Origin: Pseudonocardia sp. TRM90224 | GTDB lineage: Bacteria; Actinomycetota; Actinomycetes; Mycobacteriales; Pseudonocardiaceae | Direction of reading: 5' to 3' | DNA: 64,000 nt | Assembly: GCF_021245725.1 (NCBI RefSeq) | Contig: NZ_JAJGSX010000009.1 | Location: 124,001-188,000, forward strand | Shown: piece after piece, positions 15,914 through 25,599 of the stretch | How the letters are laid out: every line of letters starts with the position of its first letter | How positions within the stretch are numbered: the stretch's first letter is position 1 | Made by a program: the position numbers and the translations under genes | The notes under the pieces: generated by a model | Databases searched by the model: none | Seen by the model: only the letters and a program-made list of their open reading frames with translations | Told to the model about the DNA's origin: nothing

Positions 15914-17965
15914 GTGTCCGCGCCCGTACCCCCTCCCGCGTCCGCTCCCGTCCGGGTGCAGGCCGGGACGACGGCGGGTGCCGCCGTTCGCGAGGCGGGG
16001 CTGCCGACCTCGGGACCGAGCGCCGTCGTGGTCGTCCGCGCCGATGGTGCGCTGAAGGACCTCGCGTGGGTGCCCGACGCCGACGTCGAGGTCGAGCCGG
16101 TCGGTGCCGACACCGACGACGGGCGCAGCGTCATCCGCCACTCTGCGGCGCACGTGCTCGCGCAGGCCGTCCAGCAGCTCTTCCCGGAGGCCAAGCTGGG
16201 CATCGGGCCGCCGATCACCGACGGCTTCTACTACGACTTCGACGTCGCGACCCCGTTCACCCCGGACGACCTCGTGAAGCTCGAGTCGGCCATGAAGAAG
16301 ATCATCAAGGCCGGCCAGCGGTTCTCCCGCCGCCGTTTCGACTCGCTCGACGACGCCCGCAAGGAGCTCGCCGACGAGCCGTACAAGCTGGAGCTGATCG
16401 AGATCAAGGGGGCCCCGGACGAGGGGGTCATGGAGGTCGACGCCTCCGGCGAACTGACCATCTACGACAACGTGCACGCGCACACCGGCGAGACCGTCTG
16501 GTCGGACCTGTGCCGCGGCCCGCACCTGCCCACCACCAAGTTCATCCCGGCCGTGAAGCTCACCCGCTCCGCGGCGGCGTACTGGCGGGGCGACCAGAAG
16601 AACCAGCAGCTCCAGCGCATCTACGGCACCGCGTGGGAGAGCCAGGAGGCGCTCGACGCGCACCTGGAGCGCGTCGCCGAGGCCGAGCGGCGCGACCACC
16701 GCAAGCTCGGCGCGGAGCTCGACCTCTTCTCGTTCCCCGACGAGATCGGTTCCGGCCTGCCCGTCTTCCACCCCAAGGGCGGCGTGATCCGCAAGGAGAT
16801 GGAGGACTACGCCCGCCGCCGGCACGAGGAGGAGGGCTACGAGTTCGTCAACACCCCGCACATCACCAAGGCGCAGCTGTTCGAGACCTCCGGGCACCTC
16901 GCCTGGTACGCCGACGGCATGTACCCGTCGATGCACCTCGACGAGGAGCTCGCCGAGGACGGCACCGTGCGCAAGCCCGGCCAGGACTACTACCTGAAGC
17001 CGATGAACTGCCCGATGCACAACCTGATCTTCCGGTCGCGCGGGCGCAGCTACCGCGAGCTGCCGCTGCGGCTGTTCGAGTTCGGCAGCGTCTACCGCTA
17101 CGAGAAGTCCGGTGTGGTGCACGGCCTCACCAGGGCCCGCGGGTTCACCCAGGACGATTCGCACATCTACTGCACGCTCGACCAGATGCACGACGAGATC
17201 CGCTCGCTGCTGACCTTCGTGCTGAACCTCCTGCGCGACTACGGCCTCGACGACTTCTACCTCGAGCTCTCCACTCGCGACCCGGAGAAGTCGATCGGCA
17301 GCGACGAGGACTGGGAGCGCGCCACAGAGGCGCTGCGCGCGGCCGCCGAGGCCAGCGGGCTGGAGCTCGTGCTCGACCCCGGTGGCGCCGCGTTCTACGC
17401 GCCGAAGATCAGCGTGCAGGCCAAGGACGCGATCGGGCGCACCTGGCAGCTCTCGACGATCCAGGTCGACCTGATGGAGCCGGGGCTGTTCGACCTGGAG
17501 TACACCGCGGCCGACGGGTCGCGCCAGCAGCCGATCATGATCCACCGGGCGCTGTTCGGCTCGATCGAGCGGTTCTTCGGCGTGCTCACCGAGCACTACG
17601 CCGGCGCGTTCCCGGCCTGGCTCGCGCCCGTGCAGGTGGTCGGGATCCCGGTCACCAACGAGCAGGTGGCGGCCGTCGACGAGGTCGCGGCAGCGCTCAA
17701 GGCCAAGGGTGTGCGCGTCGAGGTCGACGCCTCGGACGACCGCATGCAGAAGAAGATCCGCACCCACACCCTGCAGAAGGTCCCGTTCATGCTGCTCGTG
17801 GGCGCGCGCGACGCCGAGGCCGGCGCCGTGAGCTTCCGGTTCCGCGACGGCACCCAGGTCAACGGCGTGCCGGTGGCCGCCGCCGTCGAGCGGATCACGA
17901 GCTGGATCGCGAGCCGCGAGAACGCGAACCCGACCGCGGACGCGTTCACCGTCGACGCCGGCTGA
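15914..17965 (+). CDS. thrS: threonyl-tRNA synthetase
   Basis: A 683-residue protein that charges tRNA-Thr in the cytosol. It has an N-terminal TGS-like region (about 12-65), and an editing domain starting [16 protein letters not shown] with the H76-x3-H80 zinc/editing pair. The class II catalytic core carries [14 protein letters not shown] (zinc Cys) and [17 protein letters not shown], and a C-terminal anticodon-binding domain includes [11 protein letters not shown]. The length is normal. The GTG at 15914 has GGAGG 6 nt upstream. It heads the thrS-HIT-pgsA-patA-pimA order known from mycobacteria, though three hairpins separate it from the next gene. Confidence 0.96.
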   Translation: MSAPVPPPASAPVRVQAGTTAGAAVREAGLPTSGPSAVVVVRADGALKDLAWVPDADVEVEPVGADTDDGRSVIRHSAAHVLAQAVQQLFPEAKLGIGPPITDGFYYDFDVATPFTPDDLVKLESAMKKIIKAGQRFSRRRFDSLDDARKELADEPYKLELIEIKGAPDEGVMEVDASGELTIYDNVHAHTGETVWSDLCRGPHLPTTKFIPAVKLTRSAAAYWRGDQKNQQLQRIYGTAWESQEALDAHLERVAEAERRDHRKLGAELDLFSFPDEIGSGLPVFHPKGGVIRKEMEDYARRRHEEEGYEFVNTPHITKAQLFETSGHLAWYADGMYPSMHLDEELAEDGTVRKPGQDYYLKPMNCPMHNLIFRSRGRSYRELPLRLFEFGSVYRYEKSGVVHGLTRARGFTQDDSHIYCTLDQMHDEIRSLLTFVLNLLRDYGLDDFYLELSTRDPEKSIGSDEDWERATEALRAAAEASGLELVLDPGGAAFYAPKISVQAKDAIGRTWQLSTIQVDLMEPGLFDLEYTAADGSRQQPIMIHRALFGSIERFFGVLTEHYAGAFPAWLAPVQVVGIPVTNEQVAAVDEVAAALKAKGVRVEVDASDDRMQKKIRTHTLQKVPFMLLVGARDAEAGAVSFRFRDGTQVNGVPVAAAVERITSWIASRENANPTADAFTVDAG

Positions 17966-17978
17966 CAGCGGCCGAATC

Positions 17979-18212
17979 TCCCCACCGTTTTGGGTGGATG
18001 CGCGCCCGCACGGCGCGCAAGTACCCAAAACGATGGGGAACTTCCCCACCGTTTTGCCAACCTGCACACCCGAAACGCCGTGTAGGTAGGCAAAACGGTG
18101 GGGACCTTCTACGCGGTGTCGGCTGGCCGCGCTCTACCGGCCGTAGGACTTCCCCATCGTTTTGGGTGGATGCGCGCTCCCACAGCGCGCAAGTGCACAA
18201 AACGGTGGGAAA
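17979..18212. repeat. three family A palindromes behind thrS (copies 4-6)
   Basis: Copy 4 (17979-18039, type A2) and copy 5 (18042-18104, type A1) are adjacent. Copy 6 (18150-18212, type A2) follows after 45 bp. All keep the CCCCA-CGTTTTG / CAAAACG-TGGG outer stem, while loops and inner stems differ. The 312-bp gap between thrS and the HIT gene is otherwise empty except for the HIT promoter. Hairpins this dense should uncouple the two genes. Confidence 0.82.
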
Positions 18213-18263
18213 TTCGGGCCTTGGCGAGCGGGCGGTCGGCGGTCCGGGCGATCCGGCGCAGCC

Positions 18264-18269
18264 TAGGAT
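18264..18269 (+). promoter_or_regulatory. -10 box of the PIM operon
   Basis: TAGGAT 8 nt before the ATG at 18278. It gives a leaderless or nearly leaderless transcript starting with the HIT gene. Confidence 0.45.
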
Positions 18270-18277
18270 CGGCGTCC

Positions 18278-18826
18278 ATGAGCGAGGGCGTCGAACTCGG
18301 GCACGATCCCGAGGTGGAGCCGCGCGACGGCGTGGGCACACCCGACGGGTTCCGCCGCCTGTGGACGCCGCACCGGCTCGCCTACATCAAGGAGGCGGGG
18401 GAGGGTGGCTGCCCGTTCTGCCGGATTCCGTCGCTGCCCGACGCGGAAGGGCTCGTCGTCGCGCGCGGCGAGACGGTGTACGCGGTGCTCAACCTGCATC
18501 CGTACAACCCCGGCCACCTCATGGTGCTGCCGTACCGGCACGTCGCCGAGCTGGAGGACCTGACCGACGCCGAGGCGGCCGAGCTGATGTCGTTCACCCA
18601 GGACGCCGTGCGGGCGATGAAGCGGGTCGCCGCCCCGCACGCGTTCAACGTCGGGCTGAACCTGGGCACGGTCGCGGGCGGCTCGCTCGCCGAGCACCTC
18701 CACCAGCACGTCGTGCCCCGATGGGGCGGCGACGCGAACTTCATCGCGGTGATCGGGCAGACGAAAGTGATCCCGCAGCTCCTCTCCGAGACGCGCGAGC
18801 TGCTCGCGAACGCCTGGCCGACCTGA
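18278..18826 (+). CDS. HIT family hydrolase/AP4A phosphorylase-like
   Basis: A 182-residue protein. The histidine triad is H140-L-H142-Q-H144 followed by VVPRW, and a CPFC zinc pair sits at 45-48. The longer form with FNVGLNLGTVAGGSLAEHLH matches the mycobacterial Rv2613c type, shown to act as a diadenosine tetraphosphate phosphorylase. By family it cleaves dinucleoside polyphosphates in the cytosol. It is the first gene of the PIM cluster, conserved next to pgsA in mycobacteria. Confidence 0.9.
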   Translation: MSEGVELGHDPEVEPRDGVGTPDGFRRLWTPHRLAYIKEAGEGGCPFCRIPSLPDAEGLVVARGETVYAVLNLHPYNPGHLMVLPYRHVAELEDLTDAEAAELMSFTQDAVRAMKRVAAPHAFNVGLNLGTVAGGSLAEHLHQHVVPRWGGDANFIAVIGQTKVIPQLLSETRELLANAWPT

Positions 18827-18918
18827 GGCCGCCCGAGCCCGTAGTCTGGTGCGGGCTGGGGGTCATCTCGGCTGATCTCACCGCCCACCCGTGAGCAGCC
18901 GTCGACAAGCAGGAGTCC

Positions 18919-19578
18919 ATGCTCAACGTCTCCGCGCGCGTGCATGTGAACCGCGTGACCGACCCCGTGGGGCGCTGGCTCGTCGACCACGGGATCGCCC
19001 CTGACGTCGTGACGGTCATCGGCACCGCGGGCTCGGCCGCGGCCGCGCTCTGGTTCCTGCCGCGGGGGGAGCTGCTCGCCGGTGCCGCGGTGTTCACCTT
19101 CTTCGTCCTGCTCGACCTCGTCGACGGCGCGATGGCCCGCGCCCGCGGCGCCGGGACCCCGTTCGGGGCGGTGCTGGACTCCACCTGCGACCGGCTCGCC
19201 GACGGCGCGCTGTTCGCCGGCCTGACCTGGTGGTGCCTCGGGGTGGGGGAGGAGCGCGTGCTGGGTGTGGCGGCGTTGCTCTGCCTCGTCGCGGGCCAGC
19301 TCGTGTCCTATATCAAGGCGCGCGCAGAAGGGGTCGGGCTCTCCGCCGACGGCGGGCTCGTCGAGCGAGCCGAACGGCTCATCGTCGCGCTCGTCGGGAT
19401 GGCGCTGGCCGGGCTGGGCGTGCCGTACGCCCTGCACGTCGCGCTGTGGCTGCTCGCGGCGGCATCGGTGTGGACGGTCGGGCAGCGGATCGTCGCCGTA
19501 TACCGCAGCGCGCAGGACCGCCCGCCGCACGACCAGCCGGCCGACCCGGCAAGCCCGGCCAACCCGACGGCCCCGTGA
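18919..19578 (+). CDS. pgsA: phosphatidylinositol phosphate synthase (CDP-alcohol phosphatidyltransferase)
   Basis: A 219-residue integral membrane enzyme. The CDP-alcohol phosphotransferase signature is complete: D66, D69-G70-x2-A73-R74, G83, D87 and D91. It joins CDP-diacylglycerol with inositol-1-phosphate to give PI-phosphate, the lipid base for PIMs, inside the plasma membrane. It has about six hydrophobic segments and a Pro/Ala-rich tail. AGGAG lies 6 nt before the ATG. Neighbours patA and pimA use its product, which favours PI-phosphate over phosphatidylglycerol-phosphate synthase. Confidence 0.9.
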   Translation: MLNVSARVHVNRVTDPVGRWLVDHGIAPDVVTVIGTAGSAAAALWFLPRGELLAGAAVFTFFVLLDLVDGAMARARGAGTPFGAVLDSTCDRLADGALFAGLTWWCLGVGEERVLGVAALLCLVAGQLVSYIKARAEGVGLSADGGLVERAERLIVALVGMALAGLGVPYALHVALWLLAAASVWTVGQRIVAVYRSAQDRPPHDQPADPASPANPTAP

Positions 19579-20489
19579 CCAGCACGTTCGCCGAACGTCT
19601 TGCCGACGCCGAGTACGCGCTGGCGTGGCGGGCCGTCCGCGCGCTCCCGCACGCCGCGGCGCACGGGCTGTTCGAGCGGGGTGCCGACTGGGCCGTGGGC
19701 CGCGACGGCGCCGGGGTGCGGCAGCTGCGCGCCAACCTGGCCAGGGTCCGGCCCGCTGCCTCCCCCGGCGAGCTGGACGAGCTCGTGCGCGCCGGCATGC
19801 GCAGCTACGCCCGCTACTGGTGCGAGGCGTTCCGGCTGCCGGCGATGGACCTCGCCGACGTGCACGCGCGCACCGCGGTGACCGGCACGGAACCGCTTTA
19901 CAGCGCCCTGGACGAGGGCCGCGGCGTGCTGTTCGCGCTCCCGCACACCGGCAACTGGGACGCCGCGGGCGTCTGGCTGGTCGAGATGCTGCGCAGGCGC
20001 GGCCACGAGCCGACGTTCACGACGGTGGGGCAGCGGCTGCGCCCCGAGTCGCTCTACCGGCGGTTCGTCGCCTACCGCGAAGGGCTCGGGTTCGAGGTGG
20101 TCGCGGCGGAGGACGGCTCGGCCGCGTACCGGGCGCTGGTCCGGCGGCTGCGCGGCGGCGGTGTGGTCTGCCTGCTCGCCGACCGCGACGTCAGCGGGAC
20201 CGGCGCCGAGGTGACGCTCTTCGGGGCGCGCACGCGGCTCCCCGTCGGCCCGGCCCGGCTGGCGGCGCTGACGGGTGCGCTGCTGCTCCCGGCGCGTCCG
20301 TGGTTCCGGGGGGACGGGTGGGGGATCGCGTTCGGTCCGCCCGTCGAGGCCGGCAGGCGGGCACCGGCGGCTGCGACGACGCAGGCGCTCGCCGACGCGC
20401 TCGCCGCGCTGATCGCCGAGACTCCGCAGGACTGGCACGTCCTGCAGCCGGTGTGGCCCGAGCCGGCGCCGGTCGGGGTGGCTCCGTGA
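19575..20489 (+). CDS. patA: phosphatidylinositol mannoside acyltransferase
   Basis: A 304-residue LpxL/HtrB-like acyltransferase. The catalytic H-x4-D motif is LPHTGNWDAAG (H124, D129), followed by GFEVVAAEDGSAAYRALV, VCLLADRDVSGTG and ARTRLPVGPARLAALTGA. In mycobacteria PatA acylates the 6-position of the mannose on PIM1/PIM2 at the inner membrane face. The GTG start overlaps the pgsA stop, and its own stop overlaps pimA. Sequence and position agree. Confidence 0.9.
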   Translation: MTSTFAERLADAEYALAWRAVRALPHAAAHGLFERGADWAVGRDGAGVRQLRANLARVRPAASPGELDELVRAGMRSYARYWCEAFRLPAMDLADVHARTAVTGTEPLYSALDEGRGVLFALPHTGNWDAAGVWLVEMLRRRGHEPTFTTVGQRLRPESLYRRFVAYREGLGFEVVAAEDGSAAYRALVRRLRGGGVVCLLADRDVSGTGAEVTLFGARTRLPVGPARLAALTGALLLPARPWFRGDGWGIAFGPPVEAGRRAPAAATTQALADALAALIAETPQDWHVLQPVWPEPAPVGVAP

Positions 20490-21622
20490 CCGGCCTGCGT
20501 GTCGGGATGGTCTGCCCCTACTCGCTCGACGTCGCGGGCGGCGTCCAGGCGCACGTCATCGGGCTCGCCGCGGAGCTGCGCCGCGCAGGGCACACGGTCG
20601 ATGTGCTGGCCCCGGCCCGTTCCGCGACCGCCGTGCCCGAGTTCGTGACCCCGGCCGGGCGGTCGGTCGGTGTGCCCTACAACGGGTCGGTCGCGCGGGT
20701 GGCGTTCGGGCCGGTCGCCTACTCGCGGGTGCGGCGCTGGCTGGCCGAGCACCCGTTCGACGTCCTGCACCTGCACGAACCGACGACGGTGAGCGTCTCC
20801 GCGCTGGCGCTCATGATCGCGGAGGGGCCGATCGTCGCGACCTTCCACGCCTCGACGGAGCGGTCCCGCGCGCTGAGCGCGTTCGGCGGGGTGCTGCAGC
20901 CCCTGATGGAGAAGGTCACGGCCCGGATCGCGGTCTCGCCGCTGGCCAGGCGCGTGCAGGTGGAGCACCTCGGTGGCGACGCCGTCGAGATCCCGAACGG
21001 CGTCGACGTCGACGCTTACGGCAGCGGCCCCCTGCTGCCCGGCGGGCGCCGGCCGGGTGCGGTCGGGTTCGTCGGCCGGTTCGACGAGCCGCGCAAGGGC
21101 ATGGCGGTGCTGCTCGACGCCGTCCGGTCGCTCGCGGACGCCAGGCCGGACCTGCGGCTGGTCGTCGTCGGCCGCGGCGACGCCGACGCGCTGCGCCGGG
21201 CGGCTGGGCCGGTCGCCGATCGGCTGGAGGTGCTCGGACCCGTCGACGACCCGACGAAGGCGGCCGCGCTGCGCTCCGTCGACGTGTTCTGCGCGCCCAA
21301 CCTCCGCGGCGAGAGCTTCGGGATGGTGCTCATCGAGGCGATGGCCGCCGGGACGCCCGTGGTGGCCAGCGACCTCGACGCGTTCCGCGCCGTGCTCGGC
21401 CCCGGGGCAGGTGTTGTGGTGCCCACGGGGGACGCGGGCGCGCTGGCGGTCGAACTGGCTGCGCTCCTCGACGACCCCGCGCGCCGCGCCGCGCTCTCGG
21501 CCGCCGGCGCAGCGCGAGCGGCGGAGTTCGGGTGGTCGCAGGTCGGGGCGGCCGTCCAGCGGGTGTACCGGGCGGCCGTCGCCGCCGACCCGCGCTCGTT
21601 CGAGCGCAGGCGGGTGTCGTGA
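20486..21622 (+). CDS. pimA: phosphatidylinositol alpha-mannosyltransferase
   Basis: A 378-residue GT-B, family GT4 glycosyltransferase. N-terminal acceptor-domain motif CPYSLDVAGGVQAHV (10-24), H121 in ATFHAST, and donor-domain motif E276-SFGMVLI-E284 (E-x7-E) binding GDP-mannose. It adds the first mannose to phosphatidylinositol at the cytosolic membrane face. The GTG at 20486 overlaps the patA stop. The next gene overlaps in turn. Confidence 0.92.
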   Translation: MTGLRVGMVCPYSLDVAGGVQAHVIGLAAELRRAGHTVDVLAPARSATAVPEFVTPAGRSVGVPYNGSVARVAFGPVAYSRVRRWLAEHPFDVLHLHEPTTVSVSALALMIAEGPIVATFHASTERSRALSAFGGVLQPLMEKVTARIAVSPLARRVQVEHLGGDAVEIPNGVDVDAYGSGPLLPGGRRPGAVGFVGRFDEPRKGMAVLLDAVRSLADARPDLRLVVVGRGDADALRRAAGPVADRLEVLGPVDDPTKAAALRSVDVFCAPNLRGESFGMVLIEAMAAGTPVVASDLDAFRAVLGPGAGVVVPTGDAGALAVELAALLDDPARRAALSAAGAARAAEFGWSQVGAAVQRVYRAAVAADPRSFERRRVS

Positions 21623-22146
21623 GCTCGGCCGGCTGGCTGCTGGTGGCGGCGTTCGCCGCGACGCTCGTGGCGACGGCGGCGCTGGCGGTCGCGCGGGCGC
21701 GGCGGCTCGACCGCCTCCACGTGCGCGTCGACGCCGCCCGCGAGGCCCTGGAGGCAGCGCTGCGGCGGCGTTCGCTCGCCGCACTGCACGTCGCCACAAC
21801 CCAGCTGGAGGGTCCGGCGGACGCCCTGCGCGCCGCCGCGACCGTCACGTCCGTCACCGATCGGGAGGCCGCCGAGAACACGCTCGGCCGCCTGCTCGCG
21901 GCGGTCGACCGGGCAGCGCTGCCCGCCGCCCTGCGCGGGGAGCTGGTGGAGGCCGAGCAGCTGCTCGTGCTGGCTAGACGGGTGTACAACGACGCCGTCC
22001 GGGACACCCTCGGCCTGCGCTCGCGACGGATGGTGCGACTGCTGCGCCTCGCCGGCACCGCACCCATGCCTGCGTACTTCGAGATCGCCGAGCCGGAAGG
22101 CGCTGTGAGCCTCGCCGAAACCGCGAAGGTACCGCCTGCCGGGTGA
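21619..22146 (+). CDS. membrane-anchored LemA-like protein of unknown function
   Basis: A 175-residue protein with one N-terminal membrane segment (about 5-25, [20 protein letters not shown]), then a soluble helical domain. It includes [20 protein letters not shown], which resembles the YNdAVr-type helix of LemA. No catalytic motif is seen. Its GTG overlaps the pimA stop, so it is co-translated with the PIM genes. In mycobacteria a membrane protein also follows pimA, so a supporting role at the envelope is plausible but unproven. Confidence 0.7.
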   Translation: MSSAGWLLVAAFAATLVATAALAVARARRLDRLHVRVDAAREALEAALRRRSLAALHVATTQLEGPADALRAAATVTSVTDREAAENTLGRLLAAVDRAALPAALRGELVEAEQLLVLARRVYNDAVRDTLGLRSRRMVRLLRLAGTAPMPAYFEIAEPEGAVSLAETAKVPPAG

Positions 22147-22196
22147 CGTACGATCGGTTGTCACACCCCCGTGACCTTGATCGAGAGGTATCGCCC

Positions 22197-23114
22197 GTGT
22201 CGTCCGAGCAGTCCGTTCCCGAAGGTTCCGGCCCCGCACTGGGCACCGCGCGCGTGAAGCGCGGCATGGCCGAGATGCTCAAGGGCGGCGTGATCATGGA
22301 TGTCGTCGACGCGGCCCAGGCCAAGATCGCCGAGGACGCCGGCGCGGTCGCGGTCATGGCGCTGGAGCGGGTGCCGGCCGACATCCGCGCGCAGGGCGGG
22401 GTCGCGCGCATGAGCGACCCCGACATGATCCAGGGGATCATCGACGCCGTCTCCATCCCGGTGATGGCCAAGGCGCGCATCGGGCACTTCGTCGAGGCGC
22501 AGGTGCTGCAGTCGCTCGGCGTCGACTACATCGACGAGTCCGAGGTGCTCACCCCCGCCGACGAGGCGCACCACATCGACAAGTGGCCGTTCACCGTGCC
22601 GTTCGTGTGCGGCGCCACCAACCTCGGCGAGGCGCTGCGGCGCATCTCCGAGGGCGCCGCGATGATCCGCTCGAAGGGCGAGGCCGGCACCGGCAACGTC
22701 GTAGAGGCCACCCGGCACATGCGCTCGATCCGCGCCGAGATCCGCAAGCTCGCTGCGCTCGACGAGGCCGAGCTGTTCGTGGCCGCCAAGGAGCTGCGCG
22801 CGCCGTTCGAGCTGGTCAAGGAGGTCGCGAAGGCCGGCAAGCTGCCCGTCGTGCTGTTCACGGCCGGCGGCATCGCCACCCCGGCCGACGCCGCGATGAT
22901 GATGCAGCTGGGCGCCGAGGGTGTCTTCGTCGGCTCCGGGATCTTCAAGTCGGGCGACCCCGCGCAGCGCGCCGAGGCGATCGTCAAGGCGACCACGTTC
23001 CACGACGACCCGAGCGTCATCGCGAAGGTCTCGCGCGGCCTCGGCGAGGCGATGGTCGGCATCAACATCGCCGAGCTGCCTCCCGAGCAGCGCTACGCCG
23101 GCCGGGGCTGGTAG
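22197..23114 (+). CDS. pdxS: pyridoxal 5'-phosphate synthase, PdxS subunit
   Basis: A 305-residue TIM barrel, strongly conserved. [40 protein letters not shown] and [15 protein letters not shown] (K92 at the Schiff-base position) are all intact, as is [20 protein letters not shown]. It builds PLP from ribose 5-phosphate, glyceraldehyde 3-phosphate and ammonia delivered by PdxT. GAGAGGTA precedes the GTG at 22197. The glutaminase partner pdxT is not adjacent but 12 kb away at 35249. Confidence 0.96.
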   Translation: MSSEQSVPEGSGPALGTARVKRGMAEMLKGGVIMDVVDAAQAKIAEDAGAVAVMALERVPADIRAQGGVARMSDPDMIQGIIDAVSIPVMAKARIGHFVEAQVLQSLGVDYIDESEVLTPADEAHHIDKWPFTVPFVCGATNLGEALRRISEGAAMIRSKGEAGTGNVVEATRHMRSIRAEIRKLAALDEAELFVAAKELRAPFELVKEVAKAGKLPVVLFTAGGIATPADAAMMMQLGAEGVFVGSGIFKSGDPAQRAEAIVKATTFHDDPSVIAKVSRGLGEAMVGINIAELPPEQRYAGRGW

Positions 23115-23165
23115 CCCCGATCGGGGAGGGGGTCGAACACCCCTTCGGACACCGTTCTCCCGTTT

Positions 23166-23200
23166 GTCGCCGCCGAGCGCCCGTTGGGCCCGGCGGCGAC
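23166..23200 (+). terminator. terminator behind pdxS
   Basis: A 10-bp stem GTCGCCGCCG (23166-23175) / CGGCGGCGAC (23191-23200) is followed by TTCGTT. A smaller CCCCGATCGGGG palindrome lies at 23115-23126, just behind the stop. Confidence 0.6.
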
Positions 23201-23323
23201 TTCGTTGCGTGGCCCACACGGTCGACCTTCCTGACACGGTGTGGTGAATAGGCCGCTCGGAGTAACGGACTGCGCCTAATGTCGCACGTGTTGCATTTGG
23301 GACACGAGTGGCAGGGGAGTTCG

Positions 23324-24889
23324 ATGAGGCGGTACGTGACCATCGGGAGCATCGTCGTGACGACGCTCTTCGCGGGCTCCGTGACGGCCGTTGCGCAACC
23401 CGTCGCGCCTCCGCAGTGCATGCCGGCCGACCAGGCCGTGCTCGCGGGAGCGGGGACCGGCGCGGGCGCACCGGTACCGGCACTACCAGCAGCGCTACCG
23501 GGGCAACAACCAGCGCCGCCGCCGGTCTCGGCGCCCCCGCCGATCCCGGCGATCCCACCGGTCCCGAGCGTCGTGCCGCCGATCACGCCGCCGGTGCCGA
23601 CATCCCTCCCGACGCCCGCGCCGGGTGTGACGCCACCGCCGCCCGCGCAGCCGCCCGTAGCGGGATACGACCCGCTGCCTGCCCAGCAGGGCACGACCGA
23701 GCCCGTCCAGGGCGGCCCGATCTCCGACCAGGGCGACGACCCGGAACCGGACCCGGACGCCGACCCGAGCAGTGCTCCCGACGAGGATCCGAGCGAGGAG
23801 CCCGGCGAGGACCAGGGCACCGACCCCGGTGACGACCAGGGAGAAGACCCGGGCGAGGACCCCGGTCAGGAGCCGACTGCCGAGCCCTCCGCCGAGCCCT
23901 CCGCCGAACCTCGCGTCGAGCCGGGTGTCGAGCCGGGCGCGGCCCCGATCGCCGAGCCGTCTGCTGGGCCGTCCGCTGGGCCGTCCGCTGGACCGTCCGC
24001 TGCGCCGACCACCGAACCTTCGCCGGCACCCACGACCGGCGCCGAACCGCCCGCTCCGCTGCCGACCGGCCCTGGCGGACTGCCCGGCCGCGGCAGGCTG
24101 CCCGGCACCGTCCCGCCGCCCGGTGGGGCACAGGCCGACCCGGTCGAGGGTGCTGCGCTCGACGAGGCGCTCGCCGCTCCCGCAGTCGGTCCGGCAGCTG
24201 AAGGGCCCTGCGCCGTCCCGTCCGAGGGTCACGTGAGCAGTGCCGCGTCCATGCTCAGTTGGGGCGCGCCCAACCGCGTCGACGAGTTCACCGGCCCGCT
24301 CGACCCCGCGTGGTCGGTCTACACCGGCACCGGACACGACGGGAAGGGCCTGCGCTCGCCCGACGCGATGTCGATGAAGGACGGCGTGCTGACGATCACC
24401 GGTGACGAGAAGGGCACCACGGCCGGCATGGCGTGGACGGGTGGCCAGAAGTACGGACGCTGGGAGGGGCGCGTCCGCGTGCCCGCCGGCGACGCCTCCT
24501 ACAACGCGCTGCTGCTGCTCTGGCCCGACGCGCAGGACTTCCCCGTCGGCGGCGAGGTCGACTTCATGGAGCTGCAGGACCCGGCCCGCCAGGCCGTCAA
24601 TGCGTTCCTGCACCACGGCACGGAGAACGCGCAGGTCGCGGGCGTCGTGCAGATGGACGCGACGCAGTGGCACAACTGGGCGGTCGAGTGGACGCCCGAC
24701 TACATCGCGACCTTCGTCGACGGCAAGGAGTGGTGGCGCACCACCGGCGCAGAGAAATTGCCACCCGGCCCCATGCACCTGTGCGTCCAGCTCGACTGGT
24801 TCCCACGCGCCGACGGCCCGGTGATCCCGTCGCAGATGCAGGTCGACTGGGTGAAGCAGTACCCCCTCAACCCGCCCGTCGCGGGCTAG
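23324..24889 (+). CDS. secreted family 16 glycoside hydrolase with long Pro/acidic linker
   Basis: 521 residues. A signal peptide (about 1-25, ending AVAQP) is followed by about 280 residues of low complexity. That stretch is first Pro-rich, then Asp/Glu-rich (DPGEDPG-type units), then PSAGP/AEPS repeats. The GH16 domain (about 320-515) follows, with the catalytic E411-V-D413-F-M-E416 signature in VGGEVDFMEL. GH16 enzymes cut beta-1,3/1,4-glucans. The linker would carry the domain across the cell wall. AGGGGAG lies before the ATG at 23324. Its ends converge on the XRE gene across palindrome B-2. Confidence 0.85.
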   Translation: MRRYVTIGSIVVTTLFAGSVTAVAQPVAPPQCMPADQAVLAGAGTGAGAPVPALPAALPGQQPAPPPVSAPPPIPAIPPVPSVVPPITPPVPTSLPTPAPGVTPPPPAQPPVAGYDPLPAQQGTTEPVQGGPISDQGDDPEPDPDADPSSAPDEDPSEEPGEDQGTDPGDDQGEDPGEDPGQEPTAEPSAEPSAEPRVEPGVEPGAAPIAEPSAGPSAGPSAGPSAAPTTEPSPAPTTGAEPPAPLPTGPGGLPGRGRLPGTVPPPGGAQADPVEGAALDEALAAPAVGPAAEGPCAVPSEGHVSSAASMLSWGAPNRVDEFTGPLDPAWSVYTGTGHDGKGLRSPDAMSMKDGVLTITGDEKGTTAGMAWTGGQKYGRWEGRVRVPAGDASYNALLLLWPDAQDFPVGGEVDFMELQDPARQAVNAFLHHGTENAQVAGVVQMDATQWHNWAVEWTPDYIATFVDGKEWWRTTGAEKLPPGPMHLCVQLDWFPRADGPVIPSQMQVDWVKQYPLNPPVAG

Positions 24890-24897
24890 GAAGGGGT

Positions 24898-24952
24898 TGC
24901 CTGGAAAGCCACTTTCCCAGCACCAGGCGCCGGGAAAGTGGCTTTCCAGGCA
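24898..24952. repeat. family B palindrome (copy 2)
   Basis: A 21-bp perfect stem: TGCCTGGAAAGCCACTTTCCC (24898-24918) pairs with 24932-24952, with a 13-nt loop. It sits between the convergent GH16 and XRE genes, starting 9 nt behind the GH16 stop. Confidence 0.82.
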
Positions 24953-24990
24953 CACTCACGTGTTGCCTGCTGTGCCGTTGGGCGCGGCCG

Positions 24991-25545
24991 CTAGATGTAC
25001 TCCATGACCAGCACCGCCGCCGAGGACGGTTCCAGTGCCGTGTAGGCGTGCGGCTGGTCGCCGGGGAAGCGGGCGTAGTCGCCCGGGCCCAGCTCGACCT
25101 CGGCGCCGACCGGGCCGGTCAGCCACCGCCCGGCGGTGACGATCAGGTGCTCGGTGGTGCCGCGGACGTGGGCGTGCGCCTCACGGGTCGCGCCCGGCTC
25201 ACCGGCGATGACGTGCAGGTCGCGGCGCGCGCCCGGCGGGCACGCGGAGACCAGCGTGCCGCTGAACGGCGCGTGCTCCGACGGGATGGCGTGCCCCTCG
25301 CCGGCGCGCAACACGTGCACCGGCTCGGCCGGCGGGTCGACCAGTCTGCTGAACGGGACGTCGAGCACCACGGCGAGCGCCCACAGCGTCTCGACGCTCG
25401 GGTTGCCGGCGCCCGACTCCAGCTGCGAGAGCGTCGACTTCGCGATGCCCGCCCGCCGTGCGAGCTCGGTCAGCGAGATCCCGTGCCGTTCGCGCTCGCG
25501 GCGCAGCGCCCTGGCGATGGTCTCCAGCGGAGGCGTTCGCTGCAT
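24991..25545 (-). CDS. XRE family regulator with C-terminal cupin
   Basis: A 184-residue protein. The helix-turn-helix (about 10-62) contains GISLTELARRAGIAKSTLSQ and LESGAGNPSVETLWALA. The cupin barrel (about 105-182) contains REAHAHVRGTTEHLIV and ELGPGDYARFPGDQPHAY. This fusion is common for regulators next to AzlCD-type exporters or amino-acid genes. It diverges from azlC with 54 bp between starts. Short inverted repeats GTTCG/CGAAC (25556-25571) and GTTC/GAAC (25584-25599) lie over the azlC promoter and are candidate operators. Confidence 0.87.
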   Translation of the reverse strand: MQRTPPLETIARALRRERERHGISLTELARRAGIAKSTLSQLESGAGNPSVETLWALAVVLDVPFSRLVDPPAEPVHVLRAGEGHAIPSEHAPFSGTLVSACPPGARRDLHVIAGEPGATREAHAHVRGTTEHLIVTAGRWLTGPVGAEVELGPGDYARFPGDQPHAYTALEPSSAAVLVMEYI

Positions 25546-25562
25546 CGGTCTCCTCGTTCGGC

Positions 25563-25592
25563 TTGACGAACAGGCGGACGGGCGTTCAGTGT
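25563..25592 (+). promoter_or_regulatory. azlC promoter with short inverted repeats
   Basis: TTGACG (25563-25568), an 18-nt spacer and CAGTGT (25587-25592) lie 7 nt before the GTG at 25600. It is leaderless. GTTCG/CGAAC arms enclose the -35 and GTTC/GAAC arms enclose the -10. Confidence 0.5.
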
Positions 25593-25599
25593 AGAGAAC

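Noticed and set aside
15893..18067. A 724-codon open frame antisense to thrS
   Set aside because: High GC keeps stop codons rare in shadow frames. The plus-strand frame encodes an intact threonyl-tRNA synthetase.
3056..18212. Possible CRISPR-like repeats
   Set aside because: The repeats are palindromic, irregularly dispersed one to three at a time behind genes, with no uniform spacers and no cas genes.
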